NCBI GenBank assembly: GCA_945859605.1
Contig: OX243811.1
Coordinates: 39,921,821-39,985,820, forward strand
Origin: Lumbricus rubellus
Taxonomy: Eukaryota > Annelida > Clitellata > Crassiclitellata > Lumbricidae
Length of the DNA: 64,000 nt
Direction of reading: 5' to 3'
The notes beneath the pieces were generated by a model. It had not been told where the DNA came from and ran no database searches. It saw only the letters and a program-made list of their open reading frames with translations. The translations under genes and the position numbers were made by a program. Every line of letters begins with the position of its first letter. Within the stretch, counting starts at the first letter, position 1. This document shows positions 1 to 16,900 of this stretch, in pieces.

Positions 1-4933
<4,933 letters not shown>

Positions 4934-4947
4934 TGTGGAGCCGTGCC

Positions 4948-6285
4948 CTGTTAACAGAATGAAAAAACAGTAATGGTAGATAGGCCACAGAGTCTTGTAT
5001 TTTTTGCTTTTTGTTGTTTCCCCTAGAGAGACACAAAATAGCTAGATACTTGTATAGGCACACACAAGATTATTATCTACATACATAATAATATTATACC
5101 CAAACATACCTAAAGATATAGGCCTAAATACATCACATATGTAATCGTGACATAAACTAAACAGTTTCTATATCATACCTCTCGTCAGTCACCACAAAAG
5201 CAATAATATTATTAAAATTCAACCATTAGGCCTACTTACTTACTTGGTTCCGTTGCTAAGGACTCTTTTCGTTACCAGCACCCACTTTACGCAATGCTTA
5301 TTTACACATGACATAAAAGCAACACAATTCTAAATAAATTGATTGCAGCCTTCAAGAAATTTTACTGTATCTCCATTTAGTTGTTTTACACACTTGTGCA
5401 AACTTTCTTCTGAAAGCCAGTAGGCCTACTCTCCCAACGAGGTGAGGCGCACTTTCCGATCTAATCAGCGCCTTGCACGGCAGAGGTCGCAGCGGTTCTT
5501 AGACAGCAAATTACGTAAGTAAGCGTCGAGATAATAAGTTTCATACTTGGCCGACACTTTAGAAGAGGTTGATCAAGTGCCTGCATGTTCTTCGCAGGAA
5601 CTATGGCGACTGCAGATAGCACAATCATGCTTTGCCGTATCAGTGATGTACGAACGATTTGAGTCCCGTCAAATATCGATCGCTTCGGCCTTCGGGCCTA
5701 CCCATAACAACCACGTAGGCCTACAGGTGGCCTATAGCGTTGGGGTGATTGATTCGTCTGAATTATTAAAAACTTCAGCAAACACAGATTGGCTGAAAAA
5801 CACGTGTCAGTCGCTAAGCAATTTCGTCAAGGCTCGAGATAACAAGGACTAGAACAAGAACATAATCGCGTATAGGCCTATTACATTTGTTCACTGGGGC
5901 GGCGAAGCCTAGCTACGGTACACGCGGCTTTAGGCTAATAACTGATTTATAGACGCATCCAGGCCTAAGTTTGGCCTATGCTTGAGTGTGTGGCTGAGTG
6001 CATGCGTGCGTGTCGGTAAATCATTTATTAGGCTAATAATGTTGTCAAAGTTCGCGCTGTCTAGTGTTTGCTCTTCGCAGGGTATAGGCCTAATTCATAG
6101 ATAACGCATATGGCGCAATTTTTTTAATCACATTATGGGCCTATAGGCCTAGATGTAGGAATATGTAGACCTAGCCTATACGCTATACTGCCACTATAGG
6201 CCTATAGTCTATAGTGGACTAAGTGGAGGTGCTAATCAGACGTTATAATCGACTTTATAATAACAATATCCAAGTTTAGGCCATG
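4948..6285. other. Tektin upstream spacer with a TAGGCCTA cluster
   Basis: No convincing gene. The stretch holds at least nine AGGCCT and several further GGCCTA sites, most inside the palindrome TAGGCCTA, concentrated between about 5110 and 6210. The tektin promoter and any non-coding first exon should lie here. A 101-codon open frame at 5547-5852 starts with TTG, resembles nothing I know and is not called. Confidence 0.5.
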
Positions 6286-6289
6286 CCAT

Positions 6290-7116
6290 TCAGGAAACAG
6301 AATACAAAAATATGCGGATGATACTTATCTGTTGATTCCAGCATCAAATAGTGCTACTATCCCAGCTGAACTGGATAATGTTACGCAATGGTCGGTTACA
6401 TGTAACCTTAAGATAAACTGCAATAAGACATATGAAATGATTGTCAGAAGACCTAGGGGGTGTGCAGGGGGAGGGACCGATCCAACAGAAACACCAGGTT
6501 TAACTAGGGTTCGAAACTTAAAGGTTCTTGGTGTGATGTTGTCTGATGATCTTAGTTTTGACATGCACATTGATAAGATATGTTGCAGGGCCAGGCAGTC
6601 TCTTTATGCCTTACGTGTGCTCGCTGCTCATGGTCTAGCTGGCCTTAAGCTCCATGATGTGGTACGGGCTACTACGCTGTCTCGTCTGCTTTATGCAGCT
6701 CCTGCATGGTGGGGGTATGCTAGGCAGCATGAAAGGGGCAGGCTCCAAGCCATAATGAATAGACTTATTCGACAGCATTATATTTCGGGTGATACTCCAA
6801 CATTTGAAGAACTCTGTCGCCATGCTGATAACAGTTTGTTTTCGGCGGTTCTGACAAGACCAGGCCATGTCCTCCACGAGTTGCTTCCACCAGCGAAACA
6901 AACGGGTTATAACCTGCGCCCCAGACACCATGATCGGGTACTTCCACGAGCAGACAATCAAATGAGGAAGACATTTATAACTAGAATGTTATTTACATAT
7001 TAATTAATTAGTTTGTTTAGTTTTAATAATTTTTATGTTAAATTTGTATGTGATACTTGTTCACCAGAGTGCTGTTTGGCAGCTGGTTAAGAAATAAAGA
7101 ATATACTTACTTACTT
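6290..7116 (+). mobile_element. 5'-truncated non-LTR retrotransposon (LINE), reverse transcriptase C-terminal half
   Basis: An open frame from about 6290 to 7003 begins within the reverse transcriptase catalytic region (KYADDTYLL, containing the YADD active-site motif). It continues through typical CR1/L2-group sequence (NLKVLGVMLSDDLSF, LLYAAPAWWGY) and ends with GYNLRPRHHD and a stop. It is followed by an AT-rich 3' UTR, AATAAAG and an ACTT-type simple tail near 7100-7116. The upstream RT part and the endonuclease are absent, as usual for a 5'-truncated insertion. The reading frame of what remains is intact, so it may be fairly young. Clade assignment within CR1/L2 is inference. Confidence 0.85.
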
Positions 7117-7700
7117 AATTATGATTGTGCACTGCGTGCTGCAGTGCTTCGATTAAAGGTTAGAAAAAGAAGTCTTGCAAGAACGTCCTTTACCTTGCCT
7201 GGTTGGGCAGGCCTAATAAGTCAAATGGCGGCGTTCAGATTTTAAAATATGTGCCTGGATGTCGTCCGTGACCGTCCATGCAGTCACTTATTTTAAGCCA
7301 GATGTAGCCTACAGCACTGCATGCTCAAATAAAATAAAATCAGTTTATTCTGAGAACGAATAACAGACAATTAAACAAACAAATAACCAAGGTAGACAGC
7401 AAAGGAAAATAGTACACATGAATACACTGAGTACACTGAGCCTCATTGCTGGCAGATTTGGTCCTGTCTGATATAGCTTGTTGTAGGCCTATGTTTAACG
7501 ACACTGCCATATCAAAGATTAGTGTCGCCCCTCCTTTATCCATGCTTGGAACTGGCACTGGCAGTAAACAATCAGTGGCGGAGTTAACCATAGAGGCCGT
7601 TGCCGTCGAAACTTATTCTACTGTACGATAGATAGAAATAAGAAAGGGTAGGCCTACTCTAACTAAAATCTGGGTACTTTGGACAAAACAGCTGACACGA
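7117..7700. other. Spacer between LINE and Myb promoter
   Basis: No gene recognised. It contains three more GGCCTA sites near 7207, 7483 and 7649. Open frames on both strands around 7340-7630 overlap each other and have no family resemblance. Confidence 0.4.
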
Positions 7701-7949
7701 AACACTGACGAGATGGCGCTCCATGTTCGTCAACCAATCGGAAGCAACATATTACATTCACCAGGTGGCGCTAACTGCACAACAGCCAATCAGAGGGACG
7801 CGCACAGAGAAGCGCGTTCTATGAACGGTTGCCATCTTGTATTTTTGTGGTGTTTTGTTGCTATGAACTCAATTTGAATTTTATTTCGCTTTCCTGCTGT
7901 GCATTTTGGTGTTTTGAATATTTTCTGAACACTTTACGAATGCCGCCAA
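7700..7949 (+). promoter_or_regulatory. Likely Myb promoter and 5' UTR
   Basis: Two forward CCAAT boxes at 7734-7738 and 7786-7790, 52 bp apart, suit NF-Y binding. GATGGCGC near 7712 and GCCATCTTG at 7831 (reverse CAAGATGGC) resemble the YY1 core often found at TATA-less start sites. GCGC-rich sequence near 7800-7815 could hold an E2F-like site, and CGGTTG at 7826 read in reverse is CAACCG, a Myb-type site. There is no TATA box near the presumed start. All factor assignments are inference from motif shape; paired CCAAT boxes are common at cell-cycle genes. Confidence 0.5.
7821..7877 (+). other. Upstream ORF 1 in the Myb leader
   Basis: An 18-codon open frame, ATG to TGA, upstream of the proposed Myb start. 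It would be translated first if transcription begins before 7821. Only the sequence supports it; transcript extent is unknown. Confidence 0.35.
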
Positions 7950-7957
7950 ATGTCTGA
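7940..7957 (+). other. Upstream ORF 2 overlapping the Myb start codon
   Basis: ATG at 7940 gives a five-residue peptide (MPPNV) ending at TGA 7955-7957. The proposed Myb ATG at 7950 lies inside it in another frame, so the two starts compete. Confidence 0.4.
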
Positions 7958-10900
7958 ACAGCTAGCATGCGGGTACGATAACGGTACAATCAGGAGCGAA
8001 TGGATGGGCCGTCTACATGATGCTGAGGCTTGAATATGTTGTGATAAAATGCTTGGAGCTAGATTTTGTTTTGCTAGTTGTTAACTTGTTATAAGCTGTT
8101 AACGAACCGAGTTTCGTAGCAGACTACGTTCAATCACATTCGTGTGGCTTTCGTTATTTGCGCAAAATGGGTAAACCACGCGCCACGACTGCATTCCGGC
8201 AACCTGCTTGTAAACAATATGGCCGCCCCAGATTGCGAGGTAAAGTAGAGCGCTGCACCTATTGGAAAAACCAGGACGGTGGGATCACCTGGTTTCTGCT
8301 GAAGCGTCTTGGGACTTAAGAGAAGACTTACGCATAATACGTATATTATGACCAATGATGTGCTTTGATGACGTGGCATGCTTACATTGCTCTGCAGTCA
8401 ACACCTCTAAACAATTCTTCTTGATATAATCTTGCTTTCTGTTCTTTCTCCGCTGCTTCAGCGTCACCGGGCAGCTCAAAATTTAAGCTCTGTCTAGTAA
8501 TATATATTAGGCCATTGGGAAAAGCTATAAGGCAAATAGTTATGTAATTAATCAACAAATGACAAAGTAAGACCTTCACCTTGGTGTCGATTTCCCATAA
8601 AGTTTAGCCAGACAATTGGATGGAAAATTGAATTACAACCAGATACATGACATCTGTTTTGCCAATTAAAATTTAATTTCTAAGAATGAAAAGCTTTGTC
8701 TCAAATCCGGAAGCAGATCCGTTAAATGTATGTTGTAAATTAAAACTGAATTATAATAATAAAAACTTGGTCCCAATTCTAAAATCAAACTTCCTTTCCC
8801 AGGGGTCATTTTCTGCCAGATTTAATAGTTGAATTCTTGAAATAAAATTAGAATACTAAATAAACAGATTAGTAAATTCCTTGAAAAAGCGGTATGTGAA
8901 ACCATACATTGTGGGGTGCAGTGGTTTCGAATCCACCTCAAGCCGCCTCGTAGGGACCTTGGGCAAGTGCTTCACTTGCAATTGTACAACCAATGTTGAT
9001 GGTAAAATTAGCATTAATTAAAGAGTTATGGCTTGCCATTGAATTCTTGCTTTTGTTTTCTGTAGGTACAGATATAAGCACGTTAACTACCGAATGAAGG
9101 AGAGGAATGATACAGAATGTACAGACCATGATTACAATGTGTCATCTTTAAAAGGTAAAAAGACAATCAACAAAGGCAGGTGGACAAAAGAGGAGGTCAG
9201 TGCACGATATGCTTGCTTTTCAATTTACAGAACACTAACTTTATCTATAGTGGATTGCAGCTTAGTTTGTTGATCATATAACACTATGAATGGTAAGTGA
9301 AATTAAGTAGAGTTGAGGTGAATTAGTACTTGGACTTATGACTATGGAGCATCATGCCACCCACACATCCCTCCATTGTTTCTAGTTGCTAGGAGATTTG
9401 AAAGGTGCCCAATTTTTAGATTGCTGGGGTCATGTTTATGCCTTTTCCAGTTTGCAAGGCTGTTTGTTTTTAAAATACTGATTCTTAGGCAGCTACCATT
9501 GAACTTGGCAGTGATTGTTCTTACAAGTACATCATTGAATGTAAAAATATTGTAACAAGGCTGACACACTGATGTTAGATTGATCATTTGACAAGCTCAT
9601 CATTGAACACTGAATCATAATGTTAACTCTTCTAACAATGCTGCCACTGACATGAAGAGGCTGCCATTAAACTCAGAAGATCTTTCTGATACTTAGGCAT
9701 GTCGTTTCTTCGCTAGGATGATCGGCTGAAGCAGGTCGTCTCAGTCTGCGGTTGTTCCGACTGGAACCTGGTGTCCATTTATTTCTCGGACCGATCGGAG
9801 ATGCAGTGCCAGCATCGTTGGCAGAAGGTGCTTAATCCAGATCTGGTGAAAGGACCATGGACAAAAGAGGTATTGATCAGGCAGCTTTTTTGGTTTTTTT
9901 AAGTACCAATCTGTAGCATGATTTAGACTGTCATAGAAGCCATCTCTGATTACATTTGCCTGGAAGAGGTACTATGTAAATTTTCAGTTATAATTAATTA
10001 TTGATGATGTTTTTACGAAATGATTTCAGGAAGACAATAAAGTACTGTCGCTGGTTTCTCAGTATGGTCCGAAGCGATGGACGGTCATTTCAAAGCATCT
10101 TAAAGGAAGAACAGGCAAGCAGTGTCGTGAGAGGTTTGTCAACATCACTATACCTCATGTTGGGTGCATGCATGCAAGTTAATGTGCATGCAAGTTGGTA
10201 TTTGGGTGTGTAGTGTGTACGACTGTATGTGCGAGTGTGCATAAATACATATATGCTTGGTATGACCTTCCTCTCATTATTTGCAGGCATTTAGTTTTTC
10301 CTGGAGTTCCATGCTGAGTGCACTCTGAATAGTCATTCTGCGAAATACAATTTATATAAATTTATCTAGGTGCGATACTTATTTGTGTTAGACTATCTCC
10401 TAAGATATAAAAAGGTGTGGTTTCATGAAGTTATTGAATATAAATTGTATGAGCTCTTAAACTGGTAAGGCTGTGATATATGAATATGAGACGCTTTTTA
10501 GTACACTGGATGGCATTATGTTCCGAAATTACTTGATGAAAATTACTTGCCAAACGGATGCAGCCAAAAGGGTACGATGAAGTAAAGTAGGGTTACTGTA
10601 AAGTAATTGCTTATTACTTTTGATGGTACTACGAAAGCTATACCAGTATTAATTGTCTTCGTGCATGTATACAGATGGCACAACCACTTGAATCCAGAGA
10701 TCAAGAAGTGTCCGTGGAGTGAAGAGGAGGACCGTCTCATCTACCATCTTCACAGGCAATTGGGCAATCGATGGGCAGAGATTGCCAAGTACTTGCCCGG
10801 AAGGTGTGCATTGATCTTTTTTACGATGTGTACTTACATAAAAGCAAATGCTGTAGTGTATGATTTGTAAAATTTTGTATATCAATTTTTTCATGTGTAC

Positions 10901-13900
10901 ATGTTTGTTAATAAATGGTCTTTCGTGAAGAATGTGCATAAAAAACTGCATATTGAATGTTCCTGATTCAAAGCATTAATGAGAGTGGAATGAATGAATA
11001 TGCTGAATTGCTGATGCACCAACAAATTCCATTGCACACAGTATCACATTTAATGCTATCTTGTACATGCGATATCTACCACCGACAACGACAATTCCTG
11101 ATTTACTTTAATGCAACATTATTGTTTGATTTTCTTATCAAAATTTGGCATTATCATTGTTAACCAAATTGGTTACTCTGGAAATTGTCCACTTTACATA
11201 TCTGAAATAAGTTAGAATATCAATTGAGCAAGGTGAAAATTAATCGATGAATTAATCATTAAAATTCACAACCTTAATATAGTCACATATATAATTGTAT
11301 ATTCATTCATTCATTCAAGAATTTATATAGCCCTTCAATGTATACAGCATATACATATATTGCACATGGTAAGCATTGTTTGGGGACTGTCAATTTCCAG
11401 GACTGACAATGCGATAAAAAATCACTGGAATTCAACAATACGTCGCAAATACGAGAACGATTCGAACGCGATGAAGATGGAAGATGTGTACAGCCCTCCG
11501 CTCTACTCACCGTCTGATGATCCTTACGAAATCATCTCACCAGCTTTTCTCTTTGATGGACCTGTGGTTAGTTTCTCTGACAGATACGATGTCTTTCTGT
11601 TGTTTGAAGTAACTTGGTATCAAAATAAGTCAGCGTAATCACTCGTATTGCCTGTTATGAGTAACAGTAGTCACAGTCCTGATCTTTTAATTGAATGATG
11701 TTGGGGTTGAAGTGCAAGCAGGGTAGTCACAATCTCTCTCTGCCAGATAACCTATGGGGGTTATGTTTAGTTCGGATGATTGTGGCAGTGTAAATGCTGA
11801 ACCCGTTTGTCTCGGTCTGAATATTAAAGTTTGACTTGCATGTTACAGCGAATTAGTTTGTTGTTCATGAGAAATGCAGTCTTGTGTTGAAGCTTCATAA
11901 CCTGCTTGTGATAACTTTAAGCAACTTAGAATCTAACGGCTTTTGATTCTGAGTTATTATTGATTGTAACTTATGATGTAGGGAACCAATGCTAACCATC
12001 CTGAGATGCGGGGTTCCATTGCCATATGTGGACAGAGTGTCTCTGGTATGTGTTTATCTTTTATGTTTTATTTTCAAATTTATTTCTATCTGTGCATTAG
12101 AAAGTAAAATCCATCAAAGACTACCAATTATTCGCATAATTTGTTATTCAACTGTAATTTTTTGCCCACCCTGTATATAAATGCAGACAGAATAAGTCCA
12201 TTTATGCTTTTATGGTTCTCGTGTGTACATTGACAGCTAATACATATCGGTTATTTATGTTTGTCTGAAATTATTCAGCACCTTTCTAAGGCCCCTCAAA
12301 GGGTAGATACCCCCCCCCTTATGGGGGGGGGGGGTATCTACTATCTAACAGATTTGAAGTGAAGGTACTTTTTGGGAGTATAGAGCCTAAAAAAATAGCC
12401 TTACAGGCTCCAACAAGCTGTTCAGCATTCTTGTCTTCTACAATTATGGGAATCATTTGGCATAAAAATATTTGAATTTGCATTTAACTATCAGATTTAT
12501 TTATTTATAACATTTGTTTTGGTTTTGTACTGTATGTTGTTTTATAATGAATTTTACCTTTGGGTGTTCAAATGTGCATCTTTGTATTTCACTCATTCAT
12601 TGGAAGGATTTAGCTTACGTTTTTTTTATTTCGTGTATGTTTTTGTTTTGTTTAGAACTGTCTTCAAACTTTGTAACTCATCAGATGGGATATGATAGTC
12701 AACAACCAGCTTATTACTCGTTTATGAACTGCACTGACTCGTTTGCTCGCAGTTCAACGTGTGAACTGATTGCATCTGAGTGGCCCTCAACAAACAGCTC
12801 CTATCCATCCACTGATGTGTAAATATGATGGCATTGCCAATTTAATTCATTTGAAAATTTAGACAAAAGCGTAGTATACGCAACTATTCATATGTGTTTG
12901 ACACTTTCTTAAATGTGCACCGAGGCACCCCTCTACCAGGTGCGCTTATTCTAATTGAATACCCATCACTGCTTCATATGATAAATACTCTAATGTGAAC
13001 GATGGAATAGTTACATAGGTGTTATGCGCTTTATGGGCTATTGTCGGCTGCTCACTCGCTAGTTGTTAATAGTTGCTAGTTACGTTAAAATTCTATTGAG
13101 AAAATGTTGTATCATTAGATAGTGAAGCTATATAAATATAGAAACAAAGCATGGATTGCATTGTGTTTAGTTTGCATCAAGTTGTGTCTGAGATGGCTGC
13201 AGAGAATCCACTTTGTGTTGGAGACTGTGATGTCAGCCAACTGCATCTGCCCGGCAGCAAGGGCTCAAGCGTTGATGACCGCTTCACAAATCTCAAGTCA
13301 GAATATCTTGGTTTGTACTGCGCTCCATTGCTGGTCGTCATTCATTCAGTAATAAATTTATATAATGCCCCTTCAAGAGGACCACTCAAAGGTGCTCCCA
13401 ATTCCAGCATGGCCAAAAAGTGAAGTTTTAAGTGAAAAACAGTGTCTATGTATTAGTGCATGAAGTCTGTATTTTATGCATCACAACCTCCTTATCCAGA
13501 ATTGCCTATTAAGTGGAATGCATGTACTGATGGTGGGCACTGGGCAGGCGGGTCACTTATGCCATGCAATGTAATTTTGTGATGGCACTAATTGGAAAGT
13601 AAGCAGCTGCTCCTGTTATGCACTGGTTTTGAGATTTCTGCTCAGTGGCAAAAGGAAATGAGCGTTTCTCTTTTGTTCCACCGTGGATATGAGAGCTTTA
13701 ATTTTTTCTTCAAAATCCAGTTTCCCTATTTGAACTCCAAGAATCTGCTAACCAATGTAGAGTGTAAATCTGAGTACATGATTTATTTATATCATCATCA
13801 ATGACCGAAGCATTGTCGATTTCATGACACTGGCAACCACCTTGCTTTTGGACTCTCTGATTGTGTAGTACGAGTGGCTAAAAATCCGGCTCCACTGTCT

Positions 13901-16900
13901 GGGTACTTGTCTGCCTTGATCGTCTAACTGGTCTCTTCTAGCTCCTTGTGAGCTTGAAATCAAGGCTTGTAGTGCTGTTGCGTATTCTTACCTTACATCA
14001 TGAATGCTGTGCAAATTGCCTTTACACATGGATTCCGATTAAACTTTGGAAGGAACTGACTTTAAGTTTAATCATAATAATATTCGTTCAGTCAAATTGT
14101 AATTTTGATAGGCTCTACTATGATGTATTCTTTTCTAACCTTTGCTGCATTTTCTCAGGGTTCCGATTGGGTGCTATGTCAGACTTCTCATCCAGTGACC
14201 TGTCCATGAGTGCATTGTCTCGAGTTGGAGGAGCAGCACCATCTATCCTACGCAAGAGTCGAGGACCGTCGAAAGTGGTGGATTATCCCTTGGAGGATGA
14301 GAGGAGCTGCGAGGATGCACTGCTGATCCATGAGGAGAGTGCCACGCAAGGGGTCGCCTTTGCGGATGTCGGCTGTCGTACGCCCAACAAGTCTCCTCGT
14401 TGCCATGTTCCATTCTCTCCGTCAGAGGTACGTTTCTCTAATCACCTGTCGCTGCAAGTTCATCTTACAAGTGGCTGCAATTTGCTCTTTTTATTATTCT
14501 GTTATTGATATTTTCATGAATTCATCAAAAAATTTCAAATTGTATTTCTTAAAATATTAATTTGTTTACCAAATTCTGTCAAAACAACTATTCTTAACAG
14601 TTGTTAAGAACTGTCTTCCCAAAACTCCATTTCAATCTGCTTTTTCTGTTGTCAATCTGATGCTACAAGGTCCGTCCTACTCCAGGATAATCATCTGCCA
14701 TCTGTCTAGAGAGCCATCATTCGAAAGTTTCTTTGATGTTGGAACTGCATGCTTGAGTGGCACTGACAAGGTGATGCAATGTTCTGAACTTGTAACGACA
14801 GTGTTATTTCTAGGAGGCTATTATGTGATAAGAACCCCTACTACCATTCTGATGCCTTGTGATCATCTCCAAAATTGGTACATTGTTGTTGTTGTTGGTA
14901 TATTACTACCTCACTACCAAAAGGTCAGTGATCACTTTTGAGAGAATCGCTCAGATCTGTTCTACACCATACATATTCTGAGATCTCTTACCAAACAATT
15001 GTTTTCTCTTTCTAGTTGTTACTTGTTAATGCTATTGGAGATGTCTTGTCTTTCAGTTCTTGAATAGTCCGTGTTTGCTAACGTCGACTCCAGTCTGTCG
15101 GGATGTGACGAATGATGCTGCCTTCAACAACAACAACGACAACAATGACGTCAATCAGACACCGACGAGTAGTGGACGCCAGTTGAGGCCGGTTTTGCTA
15201 AGTTTATCTGTCGTTTTTACTTTTCTTGTAATTTGTAATAATGATTATATTATTATTATTGTTATTATTTTTATTAGTAGTATTGTTAAGTGACAATTGG
15301 ATGTAGCATAGCCATTCCAGCTCCCTCTATCTAACAGTATCCAGACAATTTTTTTTAGTGAGGGATTAAAACTACCTCGGGTAAATAAAAATATAATAAT
15401 GTTAATATTACAAAACTCATTGTTGCATTGTTGTTAGAACCAGTGTCAGGTACTGTATTGCAGCATGGTTGTTACAAATTAAGGTACATTCATTTGCTGA
15501 ACTAATTTTGATGTAAACCTAGGTCCCAGGATGTCCCTCAATGTTTTTGATCAGAAGAACAACAAGTTGGAGATATGATTTTTGAGACTTGAACCAGCAA
15601 GATAATTCTTATAAATTGAATGCAATTAATGAACCTTCCTCAATTTTTTTATGTACTTTGGTATAGGGAAGAGGAACATTTCTTTAATTCTAGACCTAAA
15701 GACCGACATTTTTACGAAATGACATTGACTTCATTTTATTTTTTCTCAGTGTGTTCAAGGTTATTAACTTCGTTTCTTGGCCATAGTGCACTATATAGCA
15801 AGAGACCTTTGCATGCTAGTTCTATGATCTGAATGTAGCACATCCCTTGCTATATTTAGTAAATGTTTAAATACCTAAGTGCTGTTATGAATATCGTGTG
15901 TGTATGAATCAATTTAATGACTGGATTGCCTCATTGCTAGTACGTTATCTTCTGCAGACTTGCTGCCAGAACACCCAAAAAGAGACGGTCTTTGTTGATT
16001 CCGGCTCCACACACCCCCACCCCATTGAAGAACGCCCTTGCAGAGGTCGAACGGCGAAGGAGCACTTCTGCATTGCATAACTTGGTGAACAGCTTCTCTA
16101 GTTTTTGTTGCATTGCAATGGTTGGTTGTTGTTGTCTGTCTGTTTGTGTGTGTGCAGAGTGCTTGTTATTTTTGTTGAACATTTTATGTTGCGCACCTGA
16201 TGGTTTTGGTGATGTTGGTGGTATGTATGCATAGATACCACCTGCTTCGGGGGATTCCTAATGAAGCATTTTTTATTCAACTCAAAATTGTGCTTTATTG
16301 GCCATGCTTGAGTTGGGAGCGCTTCTGAGTAGTCCCCTTGAAGAGAGGCACTATAGAAATTCTTGAATGTGTGTGTGCGTGCGTGTATGTTTATTTGTGT
16401 GCATATATTGAAGTTCCTATGTTTGTCAGGTGCTCGTTAACTGTTTGAACCTTTAAACAAACTTTTTGTTTGGCGTTGTGGATTTAAACTCAGATTTCAC
16501 CGTTATGTTTTATCTTCCAATAATCAAACTGTAAAGACAGTTTTACAAATTTCGAAAGTCACAGATGTGTTGCATAGCACTTTGTTTACACACAGGAATC
16601 ACTGGCACAGCGTTTGTTGTTATGCAGAACTTTATTAGTGTTACAGTTCAGTTTTCAGCACACTTGATGATCTGAGCCATTGAGAATACAAAGCTAGTAG
16701 GAAGGGAAGGTACAGGGAAATCTTCCGTTCCATTGTTTGTCCCACCCCAAACATGCCAACACTGTGATGCCTGATTTCTCAGTCATTGCACTCAATGACT
16801 CTTTCTAATGAAGTTTGTGCTCAAAGGTTTACTTGCTTGTCTGTTATATGCTGCAGACACCTTCTCAGCTGGCCGAAGACCTGAAAGACGTCATAGAGCA

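Noticed and set aside
5547..5852. 101-codon open frame upstream of tektin
   Set aside because: It starts with TTG, has no family resemblance and no splice partner, and overlaps the TAGGCCTA cluster.
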